Shown here: piece by piece, positions 7,724 through 15,096 of the stretch
How the letters are laid out: every line of letters starts with the position of its first letter
Position numbering within the stretch: the stretch's first letter is position 1
Assembly (NCBI RefSeq): GCF_900766215.1
Contig: NZ_CAAFUQ010000057.1
Span: 1 to 64,000 of the forward strand
Direction: 5' to 3'
Length of the DNA: 64,000 nt
DNA from: an uncultured Finegoldia sp.
GTDB lineage: Bacteria > Bacillota > Clostridia > Tissierellales > Peptoniphilaceae
Translations under genes and position numbers: made by a program
Notes under the pieces: generated by a model
What the model was told of the DNA's origin: nothing
Seen by the model: the letters and a program-made list of their open reading frames with translations, nothing else
Databases searched by the model: none

Positions 7724-9061
7724 ATGGAAAATCAACAAAATATTATGCCGTGCGATTTGGAAGCTGAAAGAAGTGTAATCGGGGCGATGATACTTGACGA
7801 GAGAGCTGTCGATGATGCGGCAGAAATCGTGGAGCCGGTGGATTTTTATTCTACGAAATATCAGGAGATTTACAAGGCGATTTTGCAAGTAATCGATGAG
7901 AAAAAGCCTGTGGATTATATTACATTGGAAGACAAACTAAAATCCAATAATATGTACGAAATTATCGGCGGGATTGATGAACTTATCAGCATTTCAGAAG
8001 CTGTGGGAAGTGCTGTCAATGTAAAATACTACGCAGATATTATCAAAAGCAAGGCGATTATCAGGAATTTGATGCGCGTGTCACAAGATGTGATTGATAT
8101 GTCCATTGCCAACAACTCCGTTGGAGAGGTTTTGGAATATGCCGAAAGCAATATTTTCAAAATCAGTCAGAACAGAAAACACCAAGATTTGGTTAAAATC
8201 CAAGAAATGTTGGAGCCAACTCTTGCAAGAATTGGTGAGATGAGTGTTAACCAAGGAAAGCTTACGGGGGTTACTACTGGGTTGATTGATTTGGATAGGC
8301 AACTTTCAGGGCTTCAAAACTCGGATTTGATTTTACTTGCAGCGCGTCCTGCTATGGGTAAAACATCACTTGCGCTTAACATTGCATACAAGGCTAGTAT
8401 CGAAAACCACGTTGCAATATTCTCTCTTGAAATGAGTAAGATGCAATTGACTCAGAGATTATTATCTGCACTTAGTAACATTAATTTGTCGGAACTTGTG
8501 TCTGGTAGAGTTACTGAGTGGATGAATCTGGGACAAGCATCACAACTTTTAGCAGAAAGCAAAATGTTTGTCGATGATACTTCGTCGATTTCGCTGAATG
8601 AACTTCGTTCCAAGTGCAGAAAATTAAAAGCGCGTGGCGAATTGGATTTGGTTATTATAGATTATTTGCAACTTATGACTACCAATTCCAGAAATGAGAA
8701 CAGACAACAAGAAATCTCCACGATTTCAAGAGGGCTCAAAGGTTTGGCGAAGGAATTAAATTGTCCAATTCTAGCACTGAGCCAATTGTCGCGTGCGCCT
8801 GACCAAAGACCTAACCACAGACCGGTCATGAGTGACCTTCGTGAATCAGGGGCTATTGAACAAGATGCGGACGTTGTGTTGATGTTGTATCGTGATGATT
8901 ATTACGATCCTGAAACCGACAAGCCAAACATCGCGGAAATTATCGTAGCAAAACACAGAAATGGTCCAACGGGAACTGTGGATATGTTATTTGACAAGGA
9001 ACACACGAAGTTTATGGATTTGGACAAACAAATGCCCGATGTAGGAGCGTTTGATAAATGA
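7724..9061 (+). CDS. dnaB: Replicative DNA helicase DnaB
   Basis: This 445-residue hexameric helicase unwinds DNA at the replication fork (the gene is called dnaC in Bacillus subtilis). The N-terminal helical domain (about 8-110) opens with the typical PCDLEAERSVIGAM segment. The RecA-like domain carries Walker A ARPAMGKTS near residue 207, a Walker B-like LVIIDYLQLM near 310, and the DLRESGAIEQDAD motif near 370 ahead of the arginine-finger region. No intein is present. The ribosome binding site is GGCGGTGAGG. It overlaps the next gene by 4 bases (ATGA), so the acetyltransferase and the two helicase-loader genes that follow are probably co-expressed. Confidence 0.97.
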   Translation: MENQQNIMPCDLEAERSVIGAMILDERAVDDAAEIVEPVDFYSTKYQEIYKAILQVIDEKKPVDYITLEDKLKSNNMYEIIGGIDELISISEAVGSAVNVKYYADIIKSKAIIRNLMRVSQDVIDMSIANNSVGEVLEYAESNIFKISQNRKHQDLVKIQEMLEPTLARIGEMSVNQGKLTGVTTGLIDLDRQLSGLQNSDLILLAARPAMGKTSLALNIAYKASIENHVAIFSLEMSKMQLTQRLLSALSNINLSELVSGRVTEWMNLGQASQLLAESKMFVDDTSSISLNELRSKCRKLKARGELDLVIIDYLQLMTTNSRNENRQQEISTISRGLKGLAKELNCPILALSQLSRAPDQRPNHRPVMSDLRESGAIEQDADVVLMLYRDDYYDPETDKPNIAEIIVAKHRNGPTGTVDMLFDKEHTKFMDLDKQMPDVGAFDK

Positions 9062-9621
9062 TAACTACTGAAAGGTTGACGTTAGAAGATTTTACATTAA
9101 ACGATGCATTTGAAATCGAACAATGGGGAAAACACACAGACGAAAGACTGATCGATTATAACTTGTCCGATTTGGACGATTTTGAAATAAAAATGTGGTA
9201 TCGCCAAAAACGAGAAATGGAAACTCAAAAGTATTTTGCAATTAGGGACAAGTCCCGAAAATTAGTGGGATATGTTGGGCTTAAACAATACGACAAGTTC
9301 ACAAAAACGGCGTTTTTGGGTATTGTTTTGGATCCAAATGAAATGGACAAATCATACGGCGAAGAATCCATAAAGGCTTTGATTAACATGGGATTTACAG
9401 TTTACGGGCTGGACAGGGTTTTCTTAAATGTGAATAATTTCAATAAAAGAGCGATAAAATGTTATGAAAAATGTGGATTCAGGAAGTTTTGTAGTTACGA
9501 AGAAGTGTTCGAAAATCAAAGATTGGACACGCACGATGAAGAATTCGATGAGTTTTTCATAGTAAAAGACGGGACAATTTTTTCGAAGAACACTACTATG
9601 GCGATTGATAATATGAGGTGA
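9058..9621 (+). CDS. GNAT family N-acetyltransferase
   Basis: This 187-residue cytoplasmic protein begins with ITTERLTLEDFTLNDAFEI, the standard opening of RimJ/RimL-type GNAT enzymes, which transfer acetyl from acetyl-CoA to an amine. The later segment around YGEESIKALINMGF and NFNKRAIKCYEKCGF contains the CoA-binding region and the typical N-x-A-x-x-x-Y-x-K-x-GF ending. The C-terminal 40 residues are acidic and extra. It starts within the stop of dnaB (ATGA overlap) and ends 4 bases before the DnaD gene. The substrate is unknown; its place among replication genes may be only transcriptional. Confidence 0.85.
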   Translation: MITTERLTLEDFTLNDAFEIEQWGKHTDERLIDYNLSDLDDFEIKMWYRQKREMETQKYFAIRDKSRKLVGYVGLKQYDKFTKTAFLGIVLDPNEMDKSYGEESIKALINMGFTVYGLDRVFLNVNNFNKRAIKCYEKCGFRKFCSYEEVFENQRLDTHDEEFDEFFIVKDGTIFSKNTTMAIDNMR

Positions 9622-9625
9622 TTTT

Positions 9626-10387
9626 ATGAAATATAGTGTAGAAAAATTTAAGATAGATTTAGGCGAAACACCTATTGAAAATATATTTTTGAATCAATAT
9701 CTTCAAGTGGCCACAGGAAATCAACTAAAAGTGTATTTGTATGCCTACAAGCTTGCCAAGGATACCTCGGCGAATGTGGATATTTCAGACGAAAAAATCG
9801 CAAAGGCGTTGGATTTGACGGAAAGCGAAGTCAGTGAATGTTGGAATTATTGGTTGGATGAGGGAATTATTAAACGATACACAGACGCCGAAACTCAAAC
9901 TAATCACACGGTTTTTTTGAGTTTAAGACAATTGTATCTTGGAATTACCAACCCAGAGCCAGACGAAAGTCAGAAAACTTACATTCCACAAAATAGCCAA
10001 GAAATCAAGGAAATGTTCAGAGATATTGAAGACATTAGGGACATGGAACTTTCCAAGTCAGAGATGGAAAGAATTTTGGAACACATCTCGACATATCATC
10101 AAACACCGGAATTAGTGGTGACGGCTTTCCATTATTGCACAACTAATCCGAACACGAAAAACAACACGAATTATGTGCTACAAGTTCTCAGAAATTGGAA
10201 ACTTGATGGCATCATGACTTTGGAACAATGGCAAGAAGAAAACAACAAAAAGCAACAAAGAAAAACAAAAAAGAGAACTTATTACAGACCGAAAACTAAT
10301 GACATTGAAAACAAGGCTACTAATATTAACTCGAAATTTTTGAACGATTTTATTAAGAAATCAAAAGAGCAAAAGGATAAAAAATAA
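9626..10387 (+). CDS. DnaD-like replication initiation protein
   Basis: This 253-residue protein looks like a DnaD/DnaB(Bs)-type helicase-loading factor. The N-terminal 100 residues form a winged-helix-like region (NQLKVYLYAYKLA; ISDEKIAKALDLTESEVSECWNYW). Residues about 125-205 match the DnaB_2/DnaD C-terminal domain, with an LSKSEMERILEHISTYHQTPELVVTAF-type start and the hallmark NYVLQVLRNW. The tail is strongly basic (KKQQRKTKKR), likely for DNA contact. It overlaps the next gene, a DnaI-like ATPase, by one base. The pair parallels DnaD/DnaI, which load the replicative helicase encoded just upstream. Confidence 0.88.
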   Translation: MKYSVEKFKIDLGETPIENIFLNQYLQVATGNQLKVYLYAYKLAKDTSANVDISDEKIAKALDLTESEVSECWNYWLDEGIIKRYTDAETQTNHTVFLSLRQLYLGITNPEPDESQKTYIPQNSQEIKEMFRDIEDIRDMELSKSEMERILEHISTYHQTPELVVTAFHYCTTNPNTKNNTNYVLQVLRNWKLDGIMTLEQWQEENNKKQQRKTKKRTYYRPKTNDIENKATNINSKFLNDFIKKSKEQKDKK

Positions 10388-11364
10388 TGAGCTACGCAAA
10401 AGAAGCCAATAGAATATTAGAAGATTACAGAAATCAATCCAAAAAAGAATTGGACATGAGATATCAGGAAGTTTTTCAAAAAATCGAAGGATTTGAGGAT
10501 TTGTTCACACACAGAAATAAACTTGGATACGAGTATTTGAAAAAAAGCATCGGTGGTGACAAGGAAGAATTAAAAAACTTGGAAGATGAAATCAAATCCA
10601 CTGAAGAAAAAATGCACAAAATACTCATACTAAGTGGATATCCAAGTGATTATTTGGAATTGAAGCATCACTGCGACAAATGCAACGACACAGGAGTCTA
10701 CAACGGCAAAATGTGTTCTTGCAAGAAAACCATCATGGTCAACATTGCACGCGATAAAAGCTTATTGAACGATCAGATGAAACAGCAAAACTTCGACAAC
10801 TTTGATTTTGATGTGTTTGACACAACTGTGGACAAATCGCATGGCATATCTCAAAGAAAACTTATGGAAAATATCTACGACAACTTGAAATACTATTCAC
10901 AAAATTTTAGCCAAAACGACAAATCGATGTTATTGTTCGGTCCAGTCGGAACTGGTAAAACATATTTGTTGTCGTGCATGGCAAAAGAAATCATAGAAAA
11001 CGGATATTCTGTGATTTACATGTCAGCGATGCAATTATTGAAAAAACTTTTTTCAATCAGATACCAAAACTTCAACGAAATACCACAACCAGAAGTAGAA
11101 GACATTATCTACAACTGCGACTGCCTTATGATTGACGATTTGGGAACGGAAAACTCCACAGAAACCAACATAAGTTTGTTGTTTGACCTTTTAAATTACA
11201 GAATTCAAAACCAAAAAACGACGATAATATCGACAAATATCGACCTAGATGATTTTTCTACGCAATACGATCAGAGAATTGCATCCAGAATAAAAGGTGA
11301 ATTCATACCGATACAATTTTTCGGCAGAGATATAAGAGAAGAGAGGTTCAAAAACGGACTATGA
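10387..11364 (+). CDS. DnaI/DnaC-like helicase loader ATPase
   Basis: This 325-residue AAA+ protein is probably the loader of the DnaB helicase. The N-terminal 90 residues are helical and charged. A putative zinc-binding segment follows at about 96-114 ([19 protein letters not shown]), seen in DnaI-type loaders. The ATPase core has Walker [13 protein letters not shown] near residue 183, Walker B CLMIDDLG near 248, a sensor-1 region [10 protein letters not shown] and an arginine finger-like [10 protein letters not shown]. It overlaps the DnaD-like gene upstream and the Nnr gene downstream by a few bases each. Together with dnaB and the DnaD-like gene this forms a complete helicase-plus-loader operon. 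Confidence 0.9.
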   Translation: MSYAKEANRILEDYRNQSKKELDMRYQEVFQKIEGFEDLFTHRNKLGYEYLKKSIGGDKEELKNLEDEIKSTEEKMHKILILSGYPSDYLELKHHCDKCNDTGVYNGKMCSCKKTIMVNIARDKSLLNDQMKQQNFDNFDFDVFDTTVDKSHGISQRKLMENIYDNLKYYSQNFSQNDKSMLLFGPVGTGKTYLLSCMAKEIIENGYSVIYMSAMQLLKKLFSIRYQNFNEIPQPEVEDIIYNCDCLMIDDLGTENSTETNISLLFDLLNYRIQNQKTTIISTNIDLDDFSTQYDQRIASRIKGEFIPIQFFGRDIREERFKNGL

Positions 11365-12005
11365 TTTATGTAACAGCTGAACAAATGCGACAAATAGACC
11401 ACTACACGATTAACGAAATCGGAATTCCGTCAATCGTATTGATGGAAAATGCCAAAGCACAAATCTCCAAACACATTTTGGACAAAAATTTTGCCAAAGC
11501 GTATGTGTTCGCATCTGTTGGAAACAACGGTGGAGATGGACTAGCAGTTGCGCGTGACATCTACAACGCAGACAAAAATGTTAAAATGTATGTTATTGGG
11601 AAACTTGAGAAAGCATCCACAGATTTTAGGATAAACTACGATATTTTGAAAAAATTAGACGTAGACATCGAATTTGTAGATGAAAATACAACGTTTGAAA
11701 TAAAAGACACTGATTTGATAGTCGACAGCATTTTTGGAACGGGACTCAAAAGAGACATCGAAGGAATATACAAAGATGTAATCGACATGATTAACGAAAC
11801 CAAAGCATTCGTAGTAAGTGTCGACATGCCATCGGGACTGGATTCTGATGAAAATATAATCCACAACGTAGCGGTGAAGGCTGACCTTCTAGTAACATTG
11901 CAATTACCGAAAAAGTCGTTACAAGACTATGAGGGAGAATATGTTGTGGAACCAATAGGCATACCGGAAAAATCAATTAAACATGTATTAAATAACGCTT
12001 CGTAA
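11361..12005 (+). CDS. NAD(P)H-hydrate epimerase domain (YjeF N-domain only)
   Basis: The 214 residues cover only the N-terminal YjeF domain, which interconverts the R and S forms of damaged NAD(P)H hydrate. Diagnostic segments are [15 protein letters not shown], the [12 protein letters not shown] loop, the nucleotide-binding [13 protein letters not shown], the [12 protein letters not shown] block and [10 protein letters not shown]. Bacterial Nnr usually continues into a C-terminal ADP-dependent dehydratase of about 280 residues. That part is missing and no dehydratase gene is seen nearby. The coding sequence ends inside a long imperfect palindrome that begins at 11971, so the domain may have been lost by insertion or rearrangement. 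Stand-alone epimerase domains do exist. It overlaps the helicase-loader gene by 4 bases. Confidence 0.88.
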   Translation: MIYVTAEQMRQIDHYTINEIGIPSIVLMENAKAQISKHILDKNFAKAYVFASVGNNGGDGLAVARDIYNADKNVKMYVIGKLEKASTDFRINYDILKKLDVDIEFVDENTTFEIKDTDLIVDSIFGTGLKRDIEGIYKDVIDMINETKAFVVSVDMPSGLDSDENIIHNVAVKADLLVTLQLPKKSLQDYEGEYVVEPIGIPEKSIKHVLNNAS

Positions 12006-12254
12006 GAGGCGTTTTTTAGTGGACAAGGGAAATAAAAGTTGCAAAACGCTTAATCGACTACGAAAATTGGTAAATTCTAATCTCGAAATCCTAAAATTTG
12101 AAGCACGCTTCGCTTACGCGGTCAAATTTTAGCCGGATTTCTTCGATTGAATTTACTGCAATTTTCTCCGTATGATACGCTTATTTGCAAGCTTTTATTT
12201 GCTCACAAGTGAAAACGCCTTACGAAGCTTTGTGCAGCACATGTTTAATTGATT
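11971..12254. repeat. Long imperfect inverted repeat (about 284 bp palindrome)
   Basis: Two arms of roughly 130 bases are imperfect reverse complements centred near 12112. Examples are AATCAATTAAACATGT (11971-11986) with ACATGTTTAATTGATT (12239-12254), and TAAAATTTGA (12092-12101) with TCAAATTTTA (12122-12131). GCTTCGTAAGAGGCGTTTT in the left arm matches the complement of AAAACGCCTTACGAAGC in the right arm. No ORF lies inside. The rest of 12255-12420 is AT-rich with a short AGAAATC/GATTTCT hairpin and no gene. The structure resembles a non-autonomous palindromic element; a similar one occurs at 59951-60165. Confidence 0.75.
11994..12017 (+). terminator. Terminator at the end of the dnaB-nnr operon
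   Basis: AACGCTT (11994-12000) pairs with AGGCGTT (12007-12013) and a T tract follows. The hairpin spans the stop codon of the epimerase gene and forms part of the larger palindrome. Confidence 0.75.
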
Positions 12255-12420
12255 ATTTTCTACTCTGATGAGCGAATTACGAGTTTTTGTTTTACATGTG
12301 AGTGAGAAATCAAATCGGATTTCTACTTTTTAGCGACTTTTTTGAAACGAACTTATTTGCAATGAATTTAATTATTTGGTAAAATTACTGTTGCCTAGTT
12401 AAAGCTGAAATTTATTTCAG

Positions 12421-12499
12421 GACTTGTTTGAGAGCTCCAAGTATAAAAAAACAGGGCGTTATTTTTGAGTTCTCCTATATTTTATTAGGAGGTTTTTTT
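12421..12499 (+). promoter_or_regulatory. Candidate riboswitch leader (preQ1-I-like) with SD-sequestering terminator hairpin
   Basis: ACTTG (12422-12426) and CAAGT (12438-12442) form a 5-bp stem with an 11-nt loop, followed by the A-rich tail ATAAAAAAACAGGG (12443-12456). That layout (5-bp stem, 11-12 nt loop, ATAAAAAA tail) is the layout of class I preQ1 riboswitches. The pseudoknot pairing between loop and tail is not convincing, however. Downstream, CTCCTA (12472-12477) pairs with TAGGAG (12486-12491) and is followed by seven T residues. The 3' arm contains the AGGAGG ribosome binding site of the next gene, so the hairpin could both terminate transcription and hide the start. The regulatory leader is well supported; the ligand is inferred from the downstream genes. 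Confidence 0.55.
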
Positions 12500-12500
12500 A

Positions 12501-13043
12501 TTGAGAAAAACGAATACGAAATTGTTGACTACTATAGCGATTTGCATTGCAATCAACAGCCTTGGTGCTTTTATCGCTGTTAGTACGAAGGTTCCTTTGT
12601 TGTTGGATCACATAGGATCTTTATTGGTGTGTATGTTATTTGGATGGAAATACGGTGTTGTGACTGCGCTCTTATCGTCTGTTATGAACCAAATTCTTTT
12701 CGATCCATTTGCACTTCCATTTGCGCCTACAGGTATGCTTATGGTTTTTATGGTTGGTATTTTATACGAAAAAGGATATTTCAAGAAATTGCACACTATT
12801 CCTGCACTTTTATTAGCTGTGCTTCCAGGCGCTATTTTGGGTGCTATTATTCAAGGTTATATTTTTGGTGGGGTTACAAGCTCAGGAAGTGATGTTATTG
12901 TAAGATTTATGATTAACAAGGGAGTCAATCCAGCCGCGGCATCTTTTATCAACCAATATTTTATGGAATTTGTGGACAGACTTATTTCATTTACTGTTGT
13001 GATGGCTGCTGTCAAGAGGATTAAGCTTGAATCGATACGCTAA
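12501..13043 (+). CDS. ECF transporter S component, QrtT-like (queuosine precursor uptake candidate)
   Basis: This 180-residue membrane protein with about six helices is typical of substrate-binding S components of energy-coupling factor importers. It has a basic start (MRKTNTKLLTTIAICIAIN), a conserved LLLDHIGSLL-type segment and FGWKYGVVTALLSS after the second helix. The start is TTG at 12501, 8 bases after AGGAGG. It overlaps the radical SAM gene by 17 bases. That pairing resembles QrtT-QueL, reported for queuine/queuosine salvage in Clostridioides difficile. The energising EcfA/EcfT genes are not in the window. ECF S-component identity is fairly sure; the queuosine substrate is inferred from context. 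Confidence 0.72.
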   Translation: MRKTNTKLLTTIAICIAINSLGAFIAVSTKVPLLLDHIGSLLVCMLFGWKYGVVTALLSSVMNQILFDPFALPFAPTGMLMVFMVGILYEKGYFKKLHTIPALLLAVLPGAILGAIIQGYIFGGVTSSGSDVIVRFMINKGVNPAAASFINQYFMEFVDRLISFTVVMAAVKRIKLESIR

Positions 13044-13713
13044 GATTGAGGAAAAATTAAAACGCGAGATTGTGCTTTTAAAAGGCAGACCATGTTTTTG
13101 GGGCAAATGCACTTTTTGCGATTACATTGAAGACAATACGGTGGATATGGATGATGCTGTTCGTGAAAATCGTGAGATTCTTCAAAATGTGACTGGAGAA
13201 TTCGGTGTTTTGGAATGTATAAATTCGGGAAATGTGTTTGAACTTCCAGAACAGACGAAAATCGACATCAGAAATTTAATTCACGAAAAAAACATTCATA
13301 CTTTGGTTTTCGAAGCGCATTATATTTTCAAGAATAGACTTCACGAAATCAGGGAATTTTTCGGATGCGAGGTTTTGTTTAAGACTGGAATTGAAACGTT
13401 CGATTACGATTTTAGAGAAAATGTCCTCAACAAAAATGCGAAATTCACTGATGTAAAAGATGTGTCCGATTATTTTGATTCGGCGTGTTTAATGGTTGGA
13501 ATCAAGGGTCAAACTAAGGAAATGATTGAAAAAGACATTGATATAGGACTTTCTAATTTCAAATGGATTACTATTAATATTTTTATAAATAATTCTACGC
13601 CGATTAAAAGAGATAATGAGCTTGTGAAGTGGTTTTTGGAAAATCACTACGATTTGAAAGACCATCCGAAGGTTGAAATGTTAGTTGAAAACACTGATTT
13701 GGGAGTTGGTTAA
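13027..13713 (+). CDS. Radical SAM enzyme, QueL-like (queuine lyase candidate)
   Basis: This 228-residue protein has an N-terminal cysteine cluster CFWGKCTFC (Cx4Cx2C, near residue 23) suited to a 4Fe-4S radical SAM site. It also has a TIM-barrel-like series of strands: INSGNVFEL, LVFEAHYIFKNR, FKTGIETFDYDFRE, CLMVGIKGQT. The end ENTDLGVG is also typical of the group I recall. QueL-type enzymes cleave salvaged queuine to release preQ1. The start is TTG at 13027 after AGAGGA, inside the end of the S-component gene. The Cx4 spacing differs from the common Cx3Cx2C. Radical SAM membership is likely; the QueL role rests on the neighbour and on remembered family features. Confidence 0.65.
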   Translation: MNRYAKIEEKLKREIVLLKGRPCFWGKCTFCDYIEDNTVDMDDAVRENREILQNVTGEFGVLECINSGNVFELPEQTKIDIRNLIHEKNIHTLVFEAHYIFKNRLHEIREFFGCEVLFKTGIETFDYDFRENVLNKNAKFTDVKDVSDYFDSACLMVGIKGQTKEMIEKDIDIGLSNFKWITINIFINNSTPIKRDNELVKWFLENHYDLKDHPKVEMLVENTDLGVG

Positions 13714-13733
13714 ACTTCCGTCAGTGTTTTTTT
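13690..13733 (+). terminator. Terminator overlapping the end of the queL-like gene
   Basis: AACACTGA (13690-13697) pairs with TCAGTGTT (13721-13728), and the inner GGGAG can pair with CTTCC. A long T tract follows. The stop codon lies in the loop. Confidence 0.85.
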
Positions 13734-13777
13734 GTTGGGTTTTAATATATAATAAGTTTAATGAGATTGGAGGGGTT

Positions 13778-14482
13778 ATGAAGGACAAATTATTTAAAAT
13801 CTTACTTGTGGTTTTGAGTGTCGTATTTGTTGCATCTTGTTCGAAGAAAATGCCAGAATTGCCTGAAGAAAAAAAGGCGTATGTGGCAGATTATTTGAAC
13901 GATGGGTTCAAGGGTGTGGACATTTCAAAAGACGGTAGGTTGGAAAAATCAGATGTCGACAAAATCGCAGCGAACTTCAACAAGCCGTACGATTATAATG
14001 GCGAAGAGGTTGTAAACTCTCTAGATACATTTTTCTACGGGGAGAGCTTCGCATCACCACAAGATATTACGCTTAAAAACTTCGTGGCGAATTTTCCAAG
14101 CAAAACGCTGGATCCAGAAAAGGATAAATCCCAAATAGATGAACTTAAAAAACAAAATCCAGATGCACTCAAACAAACAAGAGATGATGCTAAGATTTTG
14201 AAAGTTGACAAGAATTTGGTGGATGCGGTTTTATTGAAATACGCAAATATTTCATCAGATGATGTCACAAACAAAGAAAGTGTCGTGTATTCTAAGAATG
14301 ACAATTCGTATTATGTGATGGAAAATGATGAAGAATGGGCGTTTGAGCCAGTGGTGTGCAAAGCCAATTCCAAGGAAATTATCTTGGAAGATGATATAAA
14401 ATCGGAACTGAAACTGGTACAAAAAGGTGGTAAGTTTTTTATAAAGTCTTTTGAATTATCTCCTAATGCTTGTTGTGAATAA
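13778..14482 (+). CDS. Lipoprotein of unknown function
   Basis: This 234-residue exported lipoprotein starts with MKDKLFKILLVVLSVVFVASC, where the lipobox cysteine is about residue 21. The mature part is acidic and soluble, rich in Asp, Lys and Glu (EKSDVDKIA, DPEKDKSQIDELKK), and ends with CCE. I recognise no domain. GGAGGGG sits 2 bases upstream of the ATG at 13778; an in-frame ATG further upstream (13685) lies inside the radical SAM gene and has no ribosome binding site, so I reject it. A terminator precedes the gene and a new promoter starts inside its 3' end, so it is probably a single-gene unit. Confidence 0.75.
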   Translation: MKDKLFKILLVVLSVVFVASCSKKMPELPEEKKAYVADYLNDGFKGVDISKDGRLEKSDVDKIAANFNKPYDYNGEEVVNSLDTFFYGESFASPQDITLKNFVANFPSKTLDPEKDKSQIDELKKQNPDALKQTRDDAKILKVDKNLVDAVLLKYANISSDDVTNKESVVYSKNDNSYYVMENDEEWAFEPVVCKANSKEIILEDDIKSELKLVQKGGKFFIKSFELSPNACCE

Positions 14483-14501
14483 GGGATTATTGTGCTATAA
14501 T
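14473..14501 (+). promoter_or_regulatory. Promoter of the small membrane protein pair
   Basis: TTGTGA (14473-14478) and TATAAT (14496-14501) are separated by 17 bases, with TGC directly before the -10. The -35 box overlaps the end of the lipoprotein gene. Confidence 0.75.
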
Positions 14502-14539
14502 GTAATAAAAGGTACTATACAAAGCAAAGGGAGGCAGTT

Positions 14540-14767
14540 ATGATTACTTTAGCATTCGTAACGTTGATAGTTATTCTATCAATAGTTTTCGCAGCTATTT
14601 TGGGAACTTTTGGTTTGATATTGGGATTAGGCGGCGCAATTGTAGGAATTTTGGTAGCGATTGGAGCTGTTGCTTATTCATTCTTAAAAGTTTTCATTAA
14701 AATAGCGTTAGCAGTGTTGGTAATTAGATTTATTTACAGAAGATTTTTCGCAAAAGAAGAAGTATAA
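14540..14767 (+). CDS. Small glycine-rich membrane protein
   Basis: This 75-residue protein is almost entirely hydrophobic. Its first helix (about 2-22) is followed by a glycine-rich helix (LGLGGAIVGILVAIGA), and a third helix ends in the basic tail RFIYRRFFAKEEV. I do not recognise it. GGGAGGCAG lies before the ATG and a clear promoter precedes it. It is followed 12 bases later by another small membrane protein that ends similarly, so the two form a bicistronic unit. They may form a small membrane complex, but nothing in the sequence tells its role. Confidence 0.7.
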   Translation: MITLAFVTLIVILSIVFAAILGTFGLILGLGGAIVGILVAIGAVAYSFLKVFIKIALAVLVIRFIYRRFFAKEEV

Positions 14768-14779
14768 AGGAAGTGGAGT

Positions 14780-14962
14780 ATGGATAACAAATATTTAAAA
14801 TACATTTTGTACATATTCTTGGCTATTTTGGCTTTGAATATTTTGATGGGAATTATGGGAATAACTGTTAGTATTTTGAAATTCTTGATGAAAGTATTCT
14901 TGGTTTTAGTTGTAATAGGATATGTGGCAAAATTTTTCCAAAATGCAGACAAAGATATTTAA
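14780..14962 (+). CDS. Small membrane protein
   Basis: This 60-residue protein has two adjacent hydrophobic helices (about 5-28 and 30-52) with a short polar end (KFFQNADKDI). It is preceded by GGAAGTGG 7 bases before the ATG and shares the promoter at 14473 with the gene upstream. A terminator follows directly. It is not recognised. The first 30 residues resemble the upstream protein only in general hydrophobicity. Its ribosome binding site and its place between gene and terminator support it as a real gene. Confidence 0.65.
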   Translation: MDNKYLKYILYIFLAILALNILMGIMGITVSILKFLMKVFLVLVVIGYVAKFFQNADKDI

Positions 14963-14966
14963 CTAA

Positions 14967-15006
14967 TAACACTGAGCAAATCTTGTGAGATGAGCTTGGT
15001 GTTTTT
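14967..15006 (+). terminator. Intrinsic terminator after the small membrane protein pair
   Basis: AACACTGAGC (14967-14976) pairs with GCTTGGTGTT (14993-15002) with two G-U pairs, and ATCT/AGAT extends the stem inside. Six T residues follow. Confidence 0.85.
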
Positions 15007-15096
15007 TGTTTGGTGTTTTCAACACATCTACAATTTGGATTTTAAGTATTGTAATTCACATTGTGATATAGGATAATTTAGATACAGAGGTGAATT

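Noticed and set aside
12255..12420. Search for a small gene between the palindrome and the riboswitch-like leader
   Set aside because: Only stop-rich frames and a short AGAAATC/GATTTCT hairpin were found.
13685..13777. Upstream start extending the lipoprotein by 31 codons
   Set aside because: It overlaps the radical SAM gene and its terminator. The ATG at 13778 has GGAGGGG and opens a perfect lipoprotein signal.
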